Shown: in pieces, positions 14,940-25,935 of the stretch | How the letters are laid out: every line of letters starts with the position of its first letter | Position numbering within the stretch: position 1 is the stretch's first letter | Assembly: GCA_010909165.1 (NCBI GenBank) | Contig: MU008170.1 | Coordinates: forward strand, 1,674,001 to 1,738,000 | Length of the DNA: 64,000 bases | Reading direction: 5' to 3' | Source of the DNA: Anthoceros angustus | Lineage: Eukaryota > Streptophyta > Anthocerotopsida > Anthocerotales > Anthocerotaceae | Made by a program: the position numbers and the translations under genes | The notes under the pieces: generated by a model | The model's input: the letters and a program-made list of their open reading frames with translations, nothing else | The model's database searches: none | Told to the model about the DNA's origin: nothing

Positions 14940-15180
14940 AAATCGAGATTTTATTGAGGTAGAAAAACGATGGGAAAAGCCCATCTAGGAGGGGACAACC
15001 AAAGGGGACCAGGGGGTCGAGGTGAAGAGGAGCAACTAAGCTCCCTACCTAAAGTCACCCATCGCACCCACAATGTCATATGCAGGAAGAATAAACGGCC
15101 TGCAAACCACGGAGGTAGAGGAAGATGCGTCACCTACTGTTGCCGCCTTGTGGAGGATCGCCGTTGAGAGCGCCCGTTGA
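14940..15180 (-). mobile_element. LINE 3' end fragment
   Basis: Read on the reverse strand it carries the same terminal sequence as 25,936-26,160, including coding remnants WFAGRLFFLHMTLWVRWVTL and GRELSCSSSPRPPGPLW, and ends in TCAATAAAATCTCG, a polyadenylation-like terminus. Only the last 240 bases are present, as expected of a 5'-truncated LINE insertion. Confidence 0.7.
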
Positions 15181-16187
15181 AGGGCAATGGAACATAGGGC
15201 TATGTAAAGCCATCAGCAAATTAATGAGTCCTAGGGAGATGAGCTGCTGGAGGACTATAAGAGAGTCCTTCATTTCTATAAACAATAGGCCTTCCAATGT
15301 AACACAGGGCATAGCCCTCGGCATCCAAACTCCTTTCTCTTGTGCAGATTCCGTTTGTTTGTGAATGCTAACAAATAGGGCTGAGAAGCCTGCTCCCTTC
15401 TCATCTCTCCCTTCTCATCTCTCGTTATTGTTGTGCCTCACAGGATGGTGTTGACACAAACTGTTTTCTAACATCCTGTTGCTACGAGGCCCAACCACTA
15501 TTGTGTTGTGCGCTTATCGTTACTGCTGACTTATGGCTAAGCATCGATATGTGCATAGACCCTTTTTCATTGCTTATCAGATGGTGTTGTAGGACTGTTA
15601 CTTGAGAAGATTGCTGCTAACCCAAACTATCATTCCCCACCTTTACCAGCAGCTTGAAGCCTGTCATGGAGAAGCCTGTCATGGACACTGGATCACTGTT
15701 AACTCTGTCCCCATGACACTGGGTCAGTGTTCACTCTGCCCTGTACGTGTGTATGCACTAGCTGACCCCAGGGCCTGCAGAGCACCCCATCTACCCCAAG
15801 TTTCACCAGGTCCTCTAGAGGGTTGTTCCCATCGCCCCAATGTAGATGGGACTTCCCAATCTCTGCATATTTTTTAAGTCTCCACGTTCCCACCTATTCG
15901 ACAGATCTGTAGTAGGTAGTGTCAGGACCGGAGGCCCATCCCGTAATGAACGTCGAGGAGTGACGCCTGGCCTACCCACTGTCAATGTATTATATATTAC
16001 GGCCGAATTTTGGTGGAAATGTCGTAGGAACTTTGTGTTAGCTCGTTTCCCCGCCATCGCCTGATTTGGTAAGGCCATTCTGTTCGCAGCGAGATGGATG
16101 ACAGCCCAAAGTCCCCAGCAGTTGACTAGTGCCTTCAGCCGTTAGAGCTTTCCAGGCAGGGCGACCTAGTCCCTCGCCGAGCAGAGC
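15181..16187. other. Spacer upstream of the ZGRF1-like gene
   Basis: No gene found. It contains short direct repeats (CTTCTCATCTCTC twice near 15,400; GCCTGTCATGGA twice near 15,660). The promoter of the next gene should be at the right end, but no clear TATA box was seen. Confidence 0.5.
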
Positions 16188-19100
16188 ATGGAGGTGTTGA
16201 GATGGAGTGTCACACACACCAAACACAAACACCAGAAGAACAAGGTCTACCACGACGGTTTCCTCGTCGTGAAGCTATTCGCGCCAACCCAACGCAAGGT
16301 TTGCATGATTGAGTGATTCCTCCGGGAGTGCTGCTGAGATCACATTTACAGTACGGGTAATTGAGATTGCGTCGTTTGCAATTCAGGCGTCTCTGCTGGA
16401 CGAATCTGAGAAGCTGCTGGAGGAGAGGTATTTGAATTCCAGCGATAACGTGGAATCCGGTGGCACCTTGGAGTTCACCGGCTTCTCGGTTTCGGTTGGA
16501 GACCCGATTGGGAAGGAGTCGGAGCGGAGTTTTGCTGTTTGTGCCACAGCTCAAGCTGGGAAAGGTGGGAAAGGATGGATTTTGTCGAGGACGATTTCGG
16601 CTCGGAGTGGTTGTGTTTTTAAGAGATGATGCTGAAGTGAGGGCTGTGAATTTTTGGCAGCCGGCTGCGGTGTAAGGTGGAGTGTGCTGTACACGGAGAG
16701 TGTGGGGCGGAAGAAGAGATTTGCTGACGGGGTTTTGGTTCCGTGTCCTAAGAATCCGCGGAAGGTAGTTGGTTTGGGAGTTTGTGTTTTCGGTCGGTGA
16801 ATTGTTGAATTGTCTGGTGGGTTTGGGCTCGTGAAGATGTTAACGAATTGCGCGCGTGTTTGAAGCAGTTTGTCCTGAATGACGATGAGGGGAAGGTTAT
16901 CGGCGTTATAACCCTGAGAAAGGACGACCTGGTGGCCAGTGGATGTAAGTTCACCATTCCTCCAAGGATTGAAGTTGAGGTCGGCAGCCCAATTGGTGGG
17001 TCCCCTACAACTACATCTGCAGGGGCTAGTGGTAGTGACAGGGAGGGTAGCTCGAGGGTTGATGCGGATTCGGAAGCGGGTGCTGTGGTGGAACGAGCTG
17101 TTATCGCTTTAGCTGTTGGGGATGCACCGGCGGTCCAGGAATGTGATATGGATTCCAACAAGAGAAAACGGTGCACGGCAGCTGGTCGGAGTGGTAAGTG
17201 TCGAACGGTCCACCTTTGTTTCGTGCGGTGATGTAGAGCTTTTGGTGTTTTGCAAGTAAGAAAATTGTTGATAGTGTTGCTGCTTGTGGTTTGCAGCTGA
17301 TGAAATACTTCAGGGTTTGAAGAGACCCAGATATGGGAGTGGAGTTGAGACAAGTGGGTCAAAATGCCCACCCAAAGCAACCAAGGATACCACCTGTCAG
17401 CAGCAGGAAATGGTATTGGATGATGTTGGAGAGCGTCCATCTAATGTTCAAATTGCATGTATGTTAAGCTCTGTGAGGGCAGTTATTAAGCGTGGCTGCA
17501 AGGAAGTGGGTGGTGGAGAGAGTACCTCCGGCGCGCTGCAGCTGACATCTCCCAGTACCCAGAGTCGAAGGCCTCAAGCTAAAACCCTTCATGTGCAAGC
17601 TCTGTGCGCAGAAGAAGGGTGGTCTAGATCGCGTCCTGATGCTGTCCGCCCCTCTCCTTCATCTTCTGTCCCTCGAGGCCATGACAAGGACTTGGACGGA
17701 GCCCGGAGGAGTCAGGACATCTACTTGCGTGTTGGACTGGAACCACCGGCATCTGGGAGTGTAGTTATTCCTGATACCTTCACAGGGTTCTTGTCGTACA
17801 AACAGATCATGTGTGAAGGAGTGGCTGAGGATATCAACTCAAAAGTATGTGCAATCAACCATATGCAAAGACTATATAAGCTGCTCTCACTTTACTGTAG
17901 TAGTCTGTGAGTGCACGTCCCGAGTGGTAGAATTGATACTTTCTTCGGAGTGCAACAGCTCCGAGATTTTGTTTCTCACTTCTCTGACGCAAGAACTAGA
18001 GCTTCTAGTATATACACACCAAGACCGTCCTGTCAGCATGGACAAGCCAATATTGAGCTAGCAAAAGAGGTACGCATCCTGGGTAATTGTTTGCGTCCCA
18101 TCTGTATGATTTCCAGCTATTCCCTAATGCACCGTTGATGACAGGAGGGGCCTATGAAGGGGTGTCTTGTTTATAGGTGTCCAAAGCAGCATGTCGAATG
18201 TCTATTTACTCGCGCAGATGAAGGTCCTTTCCAGACCCTTCACTTGTCTCTCCTTGTCTACGTCGCTCTTTCTTAGATTTTGGTTGTATTTAACTGTAGT
18301 GATCTCTCTGTCTTCCAGGACCTCTATCCCGTGGTGGTCTGTCTCTGGACATATTAGAAGAGACTCTACACTCGCTGGATATTGATTTCTACCGGAATTG
18401 TGTCTTGTTTGACAAGTATGGGTTGCTGTACCTGTGCGGCACAGATAGCCTTATGTTGGCTATTTAACAGCTTGCGACCTGATATCATGAGATTGTGGTC
18501 TTTGCAGAAAAACCTATGGTGGAGAAAGAGAGAAAAATGACACGCCCACAGTTCTTCTGAAGATACCGCACAACAGACAGTCAGAACGTCCAAGGCACGA
18601 TCAGTATCCTGGATAGCGCTCTTTGTTAGGCTTTGGTGCATGCTGCCTACTGATCGTGATTAGATGTTCTCATGTCAGGGGGGGCGTCTGGATTGTTAGC
18701 AATAACTCGGAGTTTTTGCAAAGAACAAAGTATGTCATTCTAATGGTTCTTGTTGAAGCCTTGTTGGGTGGGCATATGCATTTGTACTTGGCAGTACCTC
18801 CAGACATTTTGTGATGTGGTTTTTTGTCCTTCTTTCAGGGAAGATTTTGTAGTGGTGGCTGAAGGTAGTACCCTCACGAGGTTCACAGCAGGCTTGATTC
18901 AGGTTTGTATATGAAATTGCATGGTGGCCAATGATGTGTTATCTCTTCTTGATTGTGAATGTCTTGTCATTGTTTGCTCGTTTCTGATTGTGTGCATCCC
19001 ATGCCTCAGCTGAACTTTCTAGGGGACAGCCCACCTAGGGCGCATCAGTCAAACCTTTTCGCTCTTCACTATGATGGAGTATCTTGGGAATTGGGTTTGT

Positions 19101-22100
19101 TGAGAGTACTAAGGTTTGACCCTCTTCCGAGCAGTAGCGGGGTGTTAAGTGTCATTTTGTCCAACATCACATCGACGAGGTTTTTGTGTGATTCCAGTTG
19201 CTTAATGCAGTCTGTCCAGGGCTAAGCACACGTTTTATATGCCAAACCTAGGCCTTACTTCAGGTACCTGGAATTTTCCGCAACAGGCAATTGGAGGATG
19301 GGTCCACACCCCTTGTCAGTCTGCTTCTTAAATCTCCTATGAACTCATCTCCTCACATGTTAGGAACGGGACCGATTCAACCTTTACTGGCAAAGTACAA
19401 GCTCCCTGAAGACCAGGTAACCAAAGAACTGCCAGATACCTCACTCCTCAGTGCTTGTGCTTACAAGTTACATCTTACCCTACAGAGGCCATCGTGATCG
19501 CAGTTGAAAGTTCTTCGCCATACAACTCGATGGGCTTCTCCTCGTCACCGTGCAGCGAAAACAGATTTATGCTTTATTTGTGGAACTTCTGGCTCAGAAA
19601 CAAGTGAGGCAAAAGTCTCGGATTCCAAATACCTCCTTTGAATCTATTGGTCGTTTGCTTGCTATAGACTTCATTTGTGTGTTTTGCAGGCAATCTGCTT
19701 GCTATTGTAGTGATCACGCTTGTTGAGCTTCTCAAGGTTCGTTTTCGAATCGCCAACACTAGGCTTTGTGTGAAAACGTTTGCATCGGAATAGGGCTAAT
19801 CACAGATGCTCGCTGTAGGAAAAGAGCGACTCTATGACAAGAATCCTGGTGTCAGCAGCCACAGATGCTGCCATTGATAGGTATAAGTTACAAATTAAGT
19901 GAAGCTTAGTTGTTGTACTGATTTCGTTTGCCCTGAAATGGAGGAGAGTGGGATGTGCAATTGGGAGGTTCTATCTTAAACTCATATCTGGCTGCTGTAG
20001 GGTTCTAACAGGGCTTTTGGACCATGGTTTTCATGACTTTCTGCGTGTGGGGAGCTTTGGGAAGACTGCTACAAACATCTTTCCGTAAGTGCAAAGGAGC
20101 AGTAATTGTGTGTGCTGAACCCTGAAGTTTTGCGTGTTTCACACCAGATGTTAGTCACCTACTGTTAAGGCACTTCTTCTTCCCAATACAGGTATCTGCT
20201 TCACAGCAACTCTGAGACGGATAACGCGGAGAAAGAACTTAAAAGGCTGCTAAATAGAGTGCATGGTGGAGAAAAACTGGTAGGTTACTGTTGGATTAGG
20301 CACCCATAACTTTACAGTTGATGCATGTCAGTCTGTTAAATTCACATGAAGTCTTTGCAGCTAGTTGAAGCAGAACTGCGAGCAATCAAGGACGGAAACA
20401 TGCACGAAAGACAAAACAAACTGCAGCAGGTGCGTGTGGTTGGCGCAACATGCCATGACTTGAGCAGTGCACTCCTGACAAAGTGCAGTTTCAAGGTGAG
20501 GACTACAGGTACACGAGTTATGTTTTTGGGACGTACCTGCCACGCTCATTGCAGAACTAAGCTCTTTGCTCTCTGCCAATTGCAGGTGTGTATTCTGGAT
20601 GAGTGCTCAGAAATCCCAGAACCAGTTAGCTTGATGGCAGTTAGTCAGTTTGGGTGTCACAAGTGAGTTAGATCTTCTCATTTCTCCTCCAGAATTTGAA
20701 GCAGCTTGGCTAGGGTTTTTTTGTGTTGTTGCTCTTCAATACTAATTGGCTGCATGGAGCCTAATCTTGGTGGCTTGTGGGTGCTCATTCAGGTTGGTTG
20801 CATCTGGTGACATGCCAAAAGTCCCCGTCAGTGCTGGTCTCAAGTGTATGTCATCGATGCAAAGCACAGACACACAGTCCTCCTCTTATGTTATGAGGTG
20901 TAGTACAAGCTTACCCCTAGCGTACAAAATTGGTGCTTGCCTTAGCCCTCCAGGAATTTGGATTGTGTTTGTCTGCGTATCTACATAAAGCAGACCGCCT
21001 TTGCAGGAGTTTGTTTGATCGACTAATATCAAGGGGTCACCAACCAGTAGTACTTTTCCCCCAGCATGCAGGGTATACAATTTGGAAACTGGTTTGTCGT
21101 CTATCTTTAAGTTTGCATAAACATGTACACCATATTTGACAAAACAAACTGTTTTTGCTGCTGTCCGTCCAGGTTCATCAATGTTTCCTCACCAGTGCCA
21201 AGCGACACATTGACTTGTAGTGCAGAAAAAAGCTCAAGAGTGCCCAACTGGAAGCAAATAAATGGCACGAGTGTGACTAATGACCTTACCCAAGACAGCG
21301 AAGTATTCATTGCTACACATTCTTCTTGCTCTCAACGCATGGAAGAAGTCCTTATTGACCACAAATTCCAGTATGTACTCATTGCTGCTCTGACTACATC
21401 TCCGTTCTCCACAAACTTTCAGGGCACCGTGAGTACACATTAGTGGTTTGTTTTTGACTCGAAGGTAATCCAGGGTGCAGGACTTTTGGGAAGGTTATAA
21501 GTCATACTGCTTTGGGTACTATTCCAACTCAGAGGCACACAAAAGAAAATTCTCAGCCAGCAAGATGGGTCAGCGTTTCTTCCAAGAAATCCTTCGTATT
21601 GGTACTGTTGTTGTTACCACGAGATTTGACTGAGCCTGTTAATGCGTCCTACCAGGCCAAGTCATTCGTAGGATCCATGATGAGAGCAGTTTTACTAGGG
21701 GAGATTTTGATGATAAAGTCCGATCTACTTGGGCTTTGATTGAAGACTATCTTCAGCGGGAACATGGAGCGCATTGTACAGACATAAGGTGGTTCCCTTC
21801 GAAAGTGATACATATTCATCTATGTCTGTGCTACGTGGTGCTTACGACTCGTTCAACTGTTTTCAGGGTTCTCATTGACAAGTATGAAAACGCTTCTGAA
21901 CTGAGTGCTACTGAAGATGGTCGTCTATTATTGGAACTCGCAAAGGTACTTCACACTATGTATCTTAAGTTCCTTCCATCAAGACGAGACGGGTGCAGAT
22001 GTGCTGGGTTATGAATCTGCCAGGAAGAGTTCCGTGTAATGAACTTTTGTCCATACTGCAGGAAGATGGAAATCTGGCAAGTCATCCATTTGCTAAACTT

Positions 22101-22229
22101 GCCATCGAGAACTCTAAGAAAGTGGGCCAGAATGACATAATGGAGCGGATCGGCCGACAGCTTGACCGTGTGAAAGCTGGTTTGAAGAGTCTTAAGCAAA
22201 ATTCAGATTATCAGATCCTTCAATCCTAA
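16188..22229 (+). CDS. ZGRF1-like protein with degenerate ATPase core
   Basis: ZGRF1 proteins join a ZGRF domain to an SF1 helicase that acts in recombination repair. Exon 1 (16188-16298) encodes WSVTHTKHKHQKNKVYHDGF and ends QRK; exon 2 from 16387 gives SLLDESEKLLEERYL and GTLEFTGFSVSVGDP. A second ZGRF-like unit follows (exon about 16677-16764, WSVLYTESVGRKKRFADGVL, ending PRK; next exon from 16869, FVLNDDEGKVIGVITLRKDD). The linker has PDTFTGFLSYKQIMCEGVAE, a helicase-entry match. The core has TDAAIDRVLTGLLDHGF, LQQVRVVGATCHDL, VCILDECSEIPEPVSLMAV and SLFDRLISRGHQPVVLF. The Walker A place reads GTSGSETS and motif III reads GDMPKVPV, so key residues are missing. The C-terminal exons (to 22229, MERIGRQLDRVKAG) match no helicase motif. 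Exon borders between are only partly resolved. Confidence 0.72.
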
Positions 22230-22515
22230 GCTCTGTCATCCAACATATTTTGCCTTGACGAATTGGCTTGAATTCAAGCTTGACTCGCCGAGGAAAGTAT
22301 CACCAAATTGTTGATATTAGGTACAGGACGCAGATGCGGTTGACAACTACATGTATCCGTACACAGTGATCTCAGGAGATAGATAGGGAGATGATTACAG
22401 AAGAGAAAACACAACACTAACCAAGTTTCACATGCCTACGTTCCTACATTGCCCGGTCTACGTGGCTATGTACTGGCAGCAAGTTGAGCTGCTGTTGCTT
22501 ACCAATTGCCGGGAC
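22230..22515. other. Convergent spacer
   Basis: 286 bases between the ZGRF1-like stop and the RPS1 stop on the other strand; nothing else seen. Confidence 0.6.
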
Positions 22516-24467
22516 CTAGTCGACCACTGCTGGGGGTACGTCAGCAAGGTCAATATCCAGGTCGTCCAACCCTAAGCTGTCACCCCCTGATCCCCGCAGC
22601 GCGAAGGCACCCTGCAGACATTTTTGGAGTAAAGATCCAACCTCGAACAGCCAATCCTGTTTAACGTCCAGGACCATCACGTACCTCCTGCTGCAGCCGT
22701 ACTTCCTCAGCTCGTGCTGCCTCTTCTGCAAGAGCTACCCTTTGCCTAAAAGATCTGGCCATTTCGTCCGCCTACGAGTTCAAAGTAACCAGAATGAGTG
22801 TCAGCCGACAAACCTAGCTGCAAGACCAGCCCAGTCATACACGACAAGTGAGGCAAGGCAACCCATACCTTCTCATAAACAAGTCCTGGATTTCGGAGCA
22901 TGTCACCAGGAGTCGGCTCCAGCTTCTTGGTGGACAAACTAATCCTGCCTCTTTCCCTGTCTTGGCTGAGAATCATAACCTGCAGACACTACCTGTTAGT
23001 AGTGTGCCCACCGGTACACTCCAGAGAAAGGACAAGACAAAAGCGAAATGAAGAGCACGCCAGAACCGAAGAGAATGTACCTTCAACTTATCTCCAGGTT
23101 GGAGGACAGTCTCCACGGTAGTGATCCGGTCATGGCTGATCTGGCTGATGTGCAACAGGCCACTTACACCTCCAATGTCAATGAAAGCACCATATGGTTT
23201 CACCGACTGCACAGTACCAACAACTATCGATCCCACTCCGTATGTGTTCTGGCTTTCAGCAGCGGCCTTGCGGTTGCTGAGAACAAGTCGCGTCCGCTCT
23301 TCATCCACCTCAAGAACCTTAAGTGGAATTTCCTTATCAATCAAGTCCTCTTGATTTGTCCTCTGCATTCAAGTACAAACGGTGTCTGGTCACGACACGA
23401 TGCAACACGATGCTAGCCCAATGCAGTATCAGAATCACCGCGCGGTACCATTCAGAGCCTGGAAAATCCAACTCACCGCAGAAACCTGAGAAAAAGGCAC
23501 AAATCCTCGTAGCCCCTCCACTTGCACAACTATGCCTCCACGATTAGCAGCCAGCACCTGTGCAAATATCCATGAACACGCCAAGTCAAAGCAAACTCCC
23601 TTCAGATCCCCTTCTCAATGGAGGTGACCTCATCCAGCCCTTACCTTGCCTCTGATAGTGATATCGTCGGCTTCAACCTGTCTGCACCGCTCCCACGACA
23701 AATCATACTGAAACTTTTTCAAACTGAGTATCAACCTGCCATTATCATCGTCATCACGAATAATGACAAACTCCTCCTCCATACCCGGAGTCAGCCCTAT
23801 CTCCTCTACCTTCTTCAGCTTGAACACACAGGCCTCTTGCAACGGCAAGTAGGCCGGTGCTTTTGCACCGATATCAATCAATGCACCGCCGTAGTCCGTC
23901 TTAAACACAACTCCCTTCACCTGGAATCCAACACAACCATTACAAACCAAGAATGGTGACTGACTATCCATCATCCAATGCCCACTACCACGCATCCATT
24001 TAGGGTTAGGGCAGCAAATGCAGCACAAGGAGACGCATTCCATTCCACCACAAAGCTCCAACATCCATCCATCCATCCTCCTGGCTCGCCAAAAAGCGTA
24101 CCGTGTCACCAACTTCGAAGTTGAAATCATACTTGGACAGGGCATCAGAAAACTCGTCGTAGGTGAATGGCACTCCCTCCAGGGGGCTCTGCAGGGCCCG
24201 CATCCACCGCTCCTCCACTTCCTGCATTAGGCTAGCGTCTTTCGGCTTGGCGCGCTCCAGGGAAGCCACGCAGTGCACCCGGGATGGAGCCCTGGCAGCG
24301 GCAGCTGCCTTCCCGACGAACTTCCTGCCGAGGAATCTGCTGTTGCACAGGCCCATGGAGGCCTTGGGAGTACCGAGGAACGGAGATGGCGAGTGCGAGT
24401 GAGCCGCCGGCTCACGGAACACCCCGACCGAGGCTGCGGCCACGGACTGCGTGGCGACCGCTGCCAT
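22516..24467 (-). CDS. RPS1: 30S ribosomal protein S1, plastid
   Basis: mRNA-binding protein of the plastid small ribosomal subunit. I start at the ATG at 24467 ([17 protein letters not shown]); the longer frame to 24542 begins with GTG. A transit peptide of about 70 residues precedes [20 protein letters not shown] and NFEVGDTV. Three S1 domains follow: [20 protein letters not shown] with LPGMEEEF-type linker residues and [19 protein letters not shown]; then [20 protein letters not shown]; then [31 protein letters not shown] and [20 protein letters not shown]. The last exon ends [15 protein letters not shown], matching the acidic tail of plant RPS1. The final intron (GTACGTG...CTGCAG) is open in frame, which creates a longer false ORF. 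No disabling change seen. Confidence 0.94.
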
Positions 24468-25059
24468 GGCTGCAGCTGCAACTGAGACGGGGAAGACGCG
24501 GAGCGTGGAGGTGGTCGGACAGGGGCCTGTCTGTCTCTTCACAGTCCGCTGAAGCCTGGCGAGCTGCGGACTAGACCGGACTAGCCTAGAGCACCATGCT
24601 GGCCAACACGCTCATCCAGGCGTCCTGCGATCGACCATTCAAGCACACTCTCCTTGGAGTCCAACATCCGGGTGAGTGTGAAGGCACAGTATCTTGTGGT
24701 GCCGTTCAGTTGCTCGGCTGCGTGGTGGCATTATCCACACTTTGCCTGGCCTGGTTCGAACCCGCCTCCCACCCGAGTTCCATCCCCACACCGCATTTTA
24801 GGATGAAAGAAAGAACTCTAAACTTCATTTAGGGGTTGAGATGGGTGAGTTGGATAGCTCATGCAAAAGAACTTCGCAGTTAAGCACCCTTTGAGGAGAT
24901 CAGATGAGTACTCATTCAAAGTTTAAAGTATGGGAGGGCCACCGGGATTTCTCTATTCCTAAGCCCACTCGGGCTCGTCTCCGCTCTTGCTCGCCTCCAT
25001 TCCTAGGCCCTCCTTTAGGATTCCTCCATTCCTAGGCCCGCTCGGGCTCGTCTCCACTC
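24468..25059. other. Spacer upstream of RPS1
   Basis: Should hold the RPS1 promoter. At 24,960-25,100 the motifs CCATTCCTAGGC and GGGCTCGTCTCC(A/G)CTCTTGCTCG are repeated two to three times just before the next LINE fragment. No gene seen. Confidence 0.5.
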
Positions 25060-25109
25060 TTGCTCGCTCTTTCTCGGGAAGCTCGTCTCTGCTCTTGCTC
25101 GCTCTTGCT

Positions 25110-25712
25110 CGGGGAAGGGGGCAGGTTCCTGGCTTCTCGCTCGACCCAGTATTCAGGCGTTCCGCATTGCTGCGTTGCTGATGTGGTTGTAATCGATCCC
25201 ATCCGGGACAGTGTCTGCGAACATGTTTTTCTTAACCCTCCAGGTTGGACGGCCAAGGGATGCGCGACGGCTAAGGTCCACAGGTACTCTCCTATGCAGG
25301 ACGGCCACGACTTTGTCCCACTTGCCATTGAGACTCACGGAGCCATGGGCAACGATTTCTCTAGGTTCGTCAAGGCCTGCGCCAAGGCTTATCATAGCCG
25401 CAAGAATGGGGTTGACCTCCCCCTTTCTTGTATTGTTGCTTTCTTCCGGCATAGGGTTTCAATCGCTCTACAGAGGGCGTTAGCCAACGCAGTGTACAAA
25501 ACGACAGCGAGCGCGGGGATGCGGCTTTTTCGACACCTGGTAAGTAGGCCTTTTCACATCCCTGACCACGAAGTTCTTCAGGCGGTTGGTAGTTTTGAAA
25601 TGCGTGATCATAGGGCTAGTCCCCCTGGCATGGTGCCCCTCGTTGGGTTTTTCCCCCTTTGTTTTTGGGGTGGATGGGTTTTTCCCATCTCTTTCTTATA
25701 ATAAAGCCTTGT
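25110..25712 (+). mobile_element. LINE fragment, C-terminal domain and 3' end
   Basis: A frame open to the stop at 25,701 encodes VADVVVIDPIRDSVCEHVFL, FVPLAIETHGAMGNDFSRFV and CIVAFFRHRVSIALQRALAN. These are hallmarks of the region after the reverse transcriptase in a plant LINE family (ADVV.DPT, PLAIE..G and RV(S)VALQRA motifs). The 3' end TTTTTCCCATCTCTTTCTT followed by ATAATAAAGCC looks like a terminator. The reverse transcriptase itself is missing, so this is a 5'-truncated copy. It is the best preserved of the LINE pieces and in opposite orientation to its neighbour at 25.9-28.2 kb. Confidence 0.75.
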
Positions 25713-25872
25713 TTTCCCTTTTAGGATAGGTAGCTGCAAAAAGCTACCTAGATGTATACCTATACGTACACATACCTAATATTAATATAATTCATTATAA
25801 TCATATTATCATATCGGCATCACTTTTTAAGGTTCAAGGTGATCCCATGGGATATACAAGAATGCAAGAAAT

Positions 25873-25932
25873 GTTTAATCATACTCTTTATTGGTGATGT
25901 GAATATAATATTATCACATTGGAGAAAAAGAT
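25873..25932. repeat. Left flanking direct repeat of the LINE
   Basis: ATGTTTAATCATACTCTTTA and the following TG(A)TGTGAATATAAT...ATCACATT recur, with substitutions and small gaps, at 28,217-28,266 on the other side of the reverse-strand LINE. Confidence 0.6.
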
Positions 25933-25935
25933 GAT

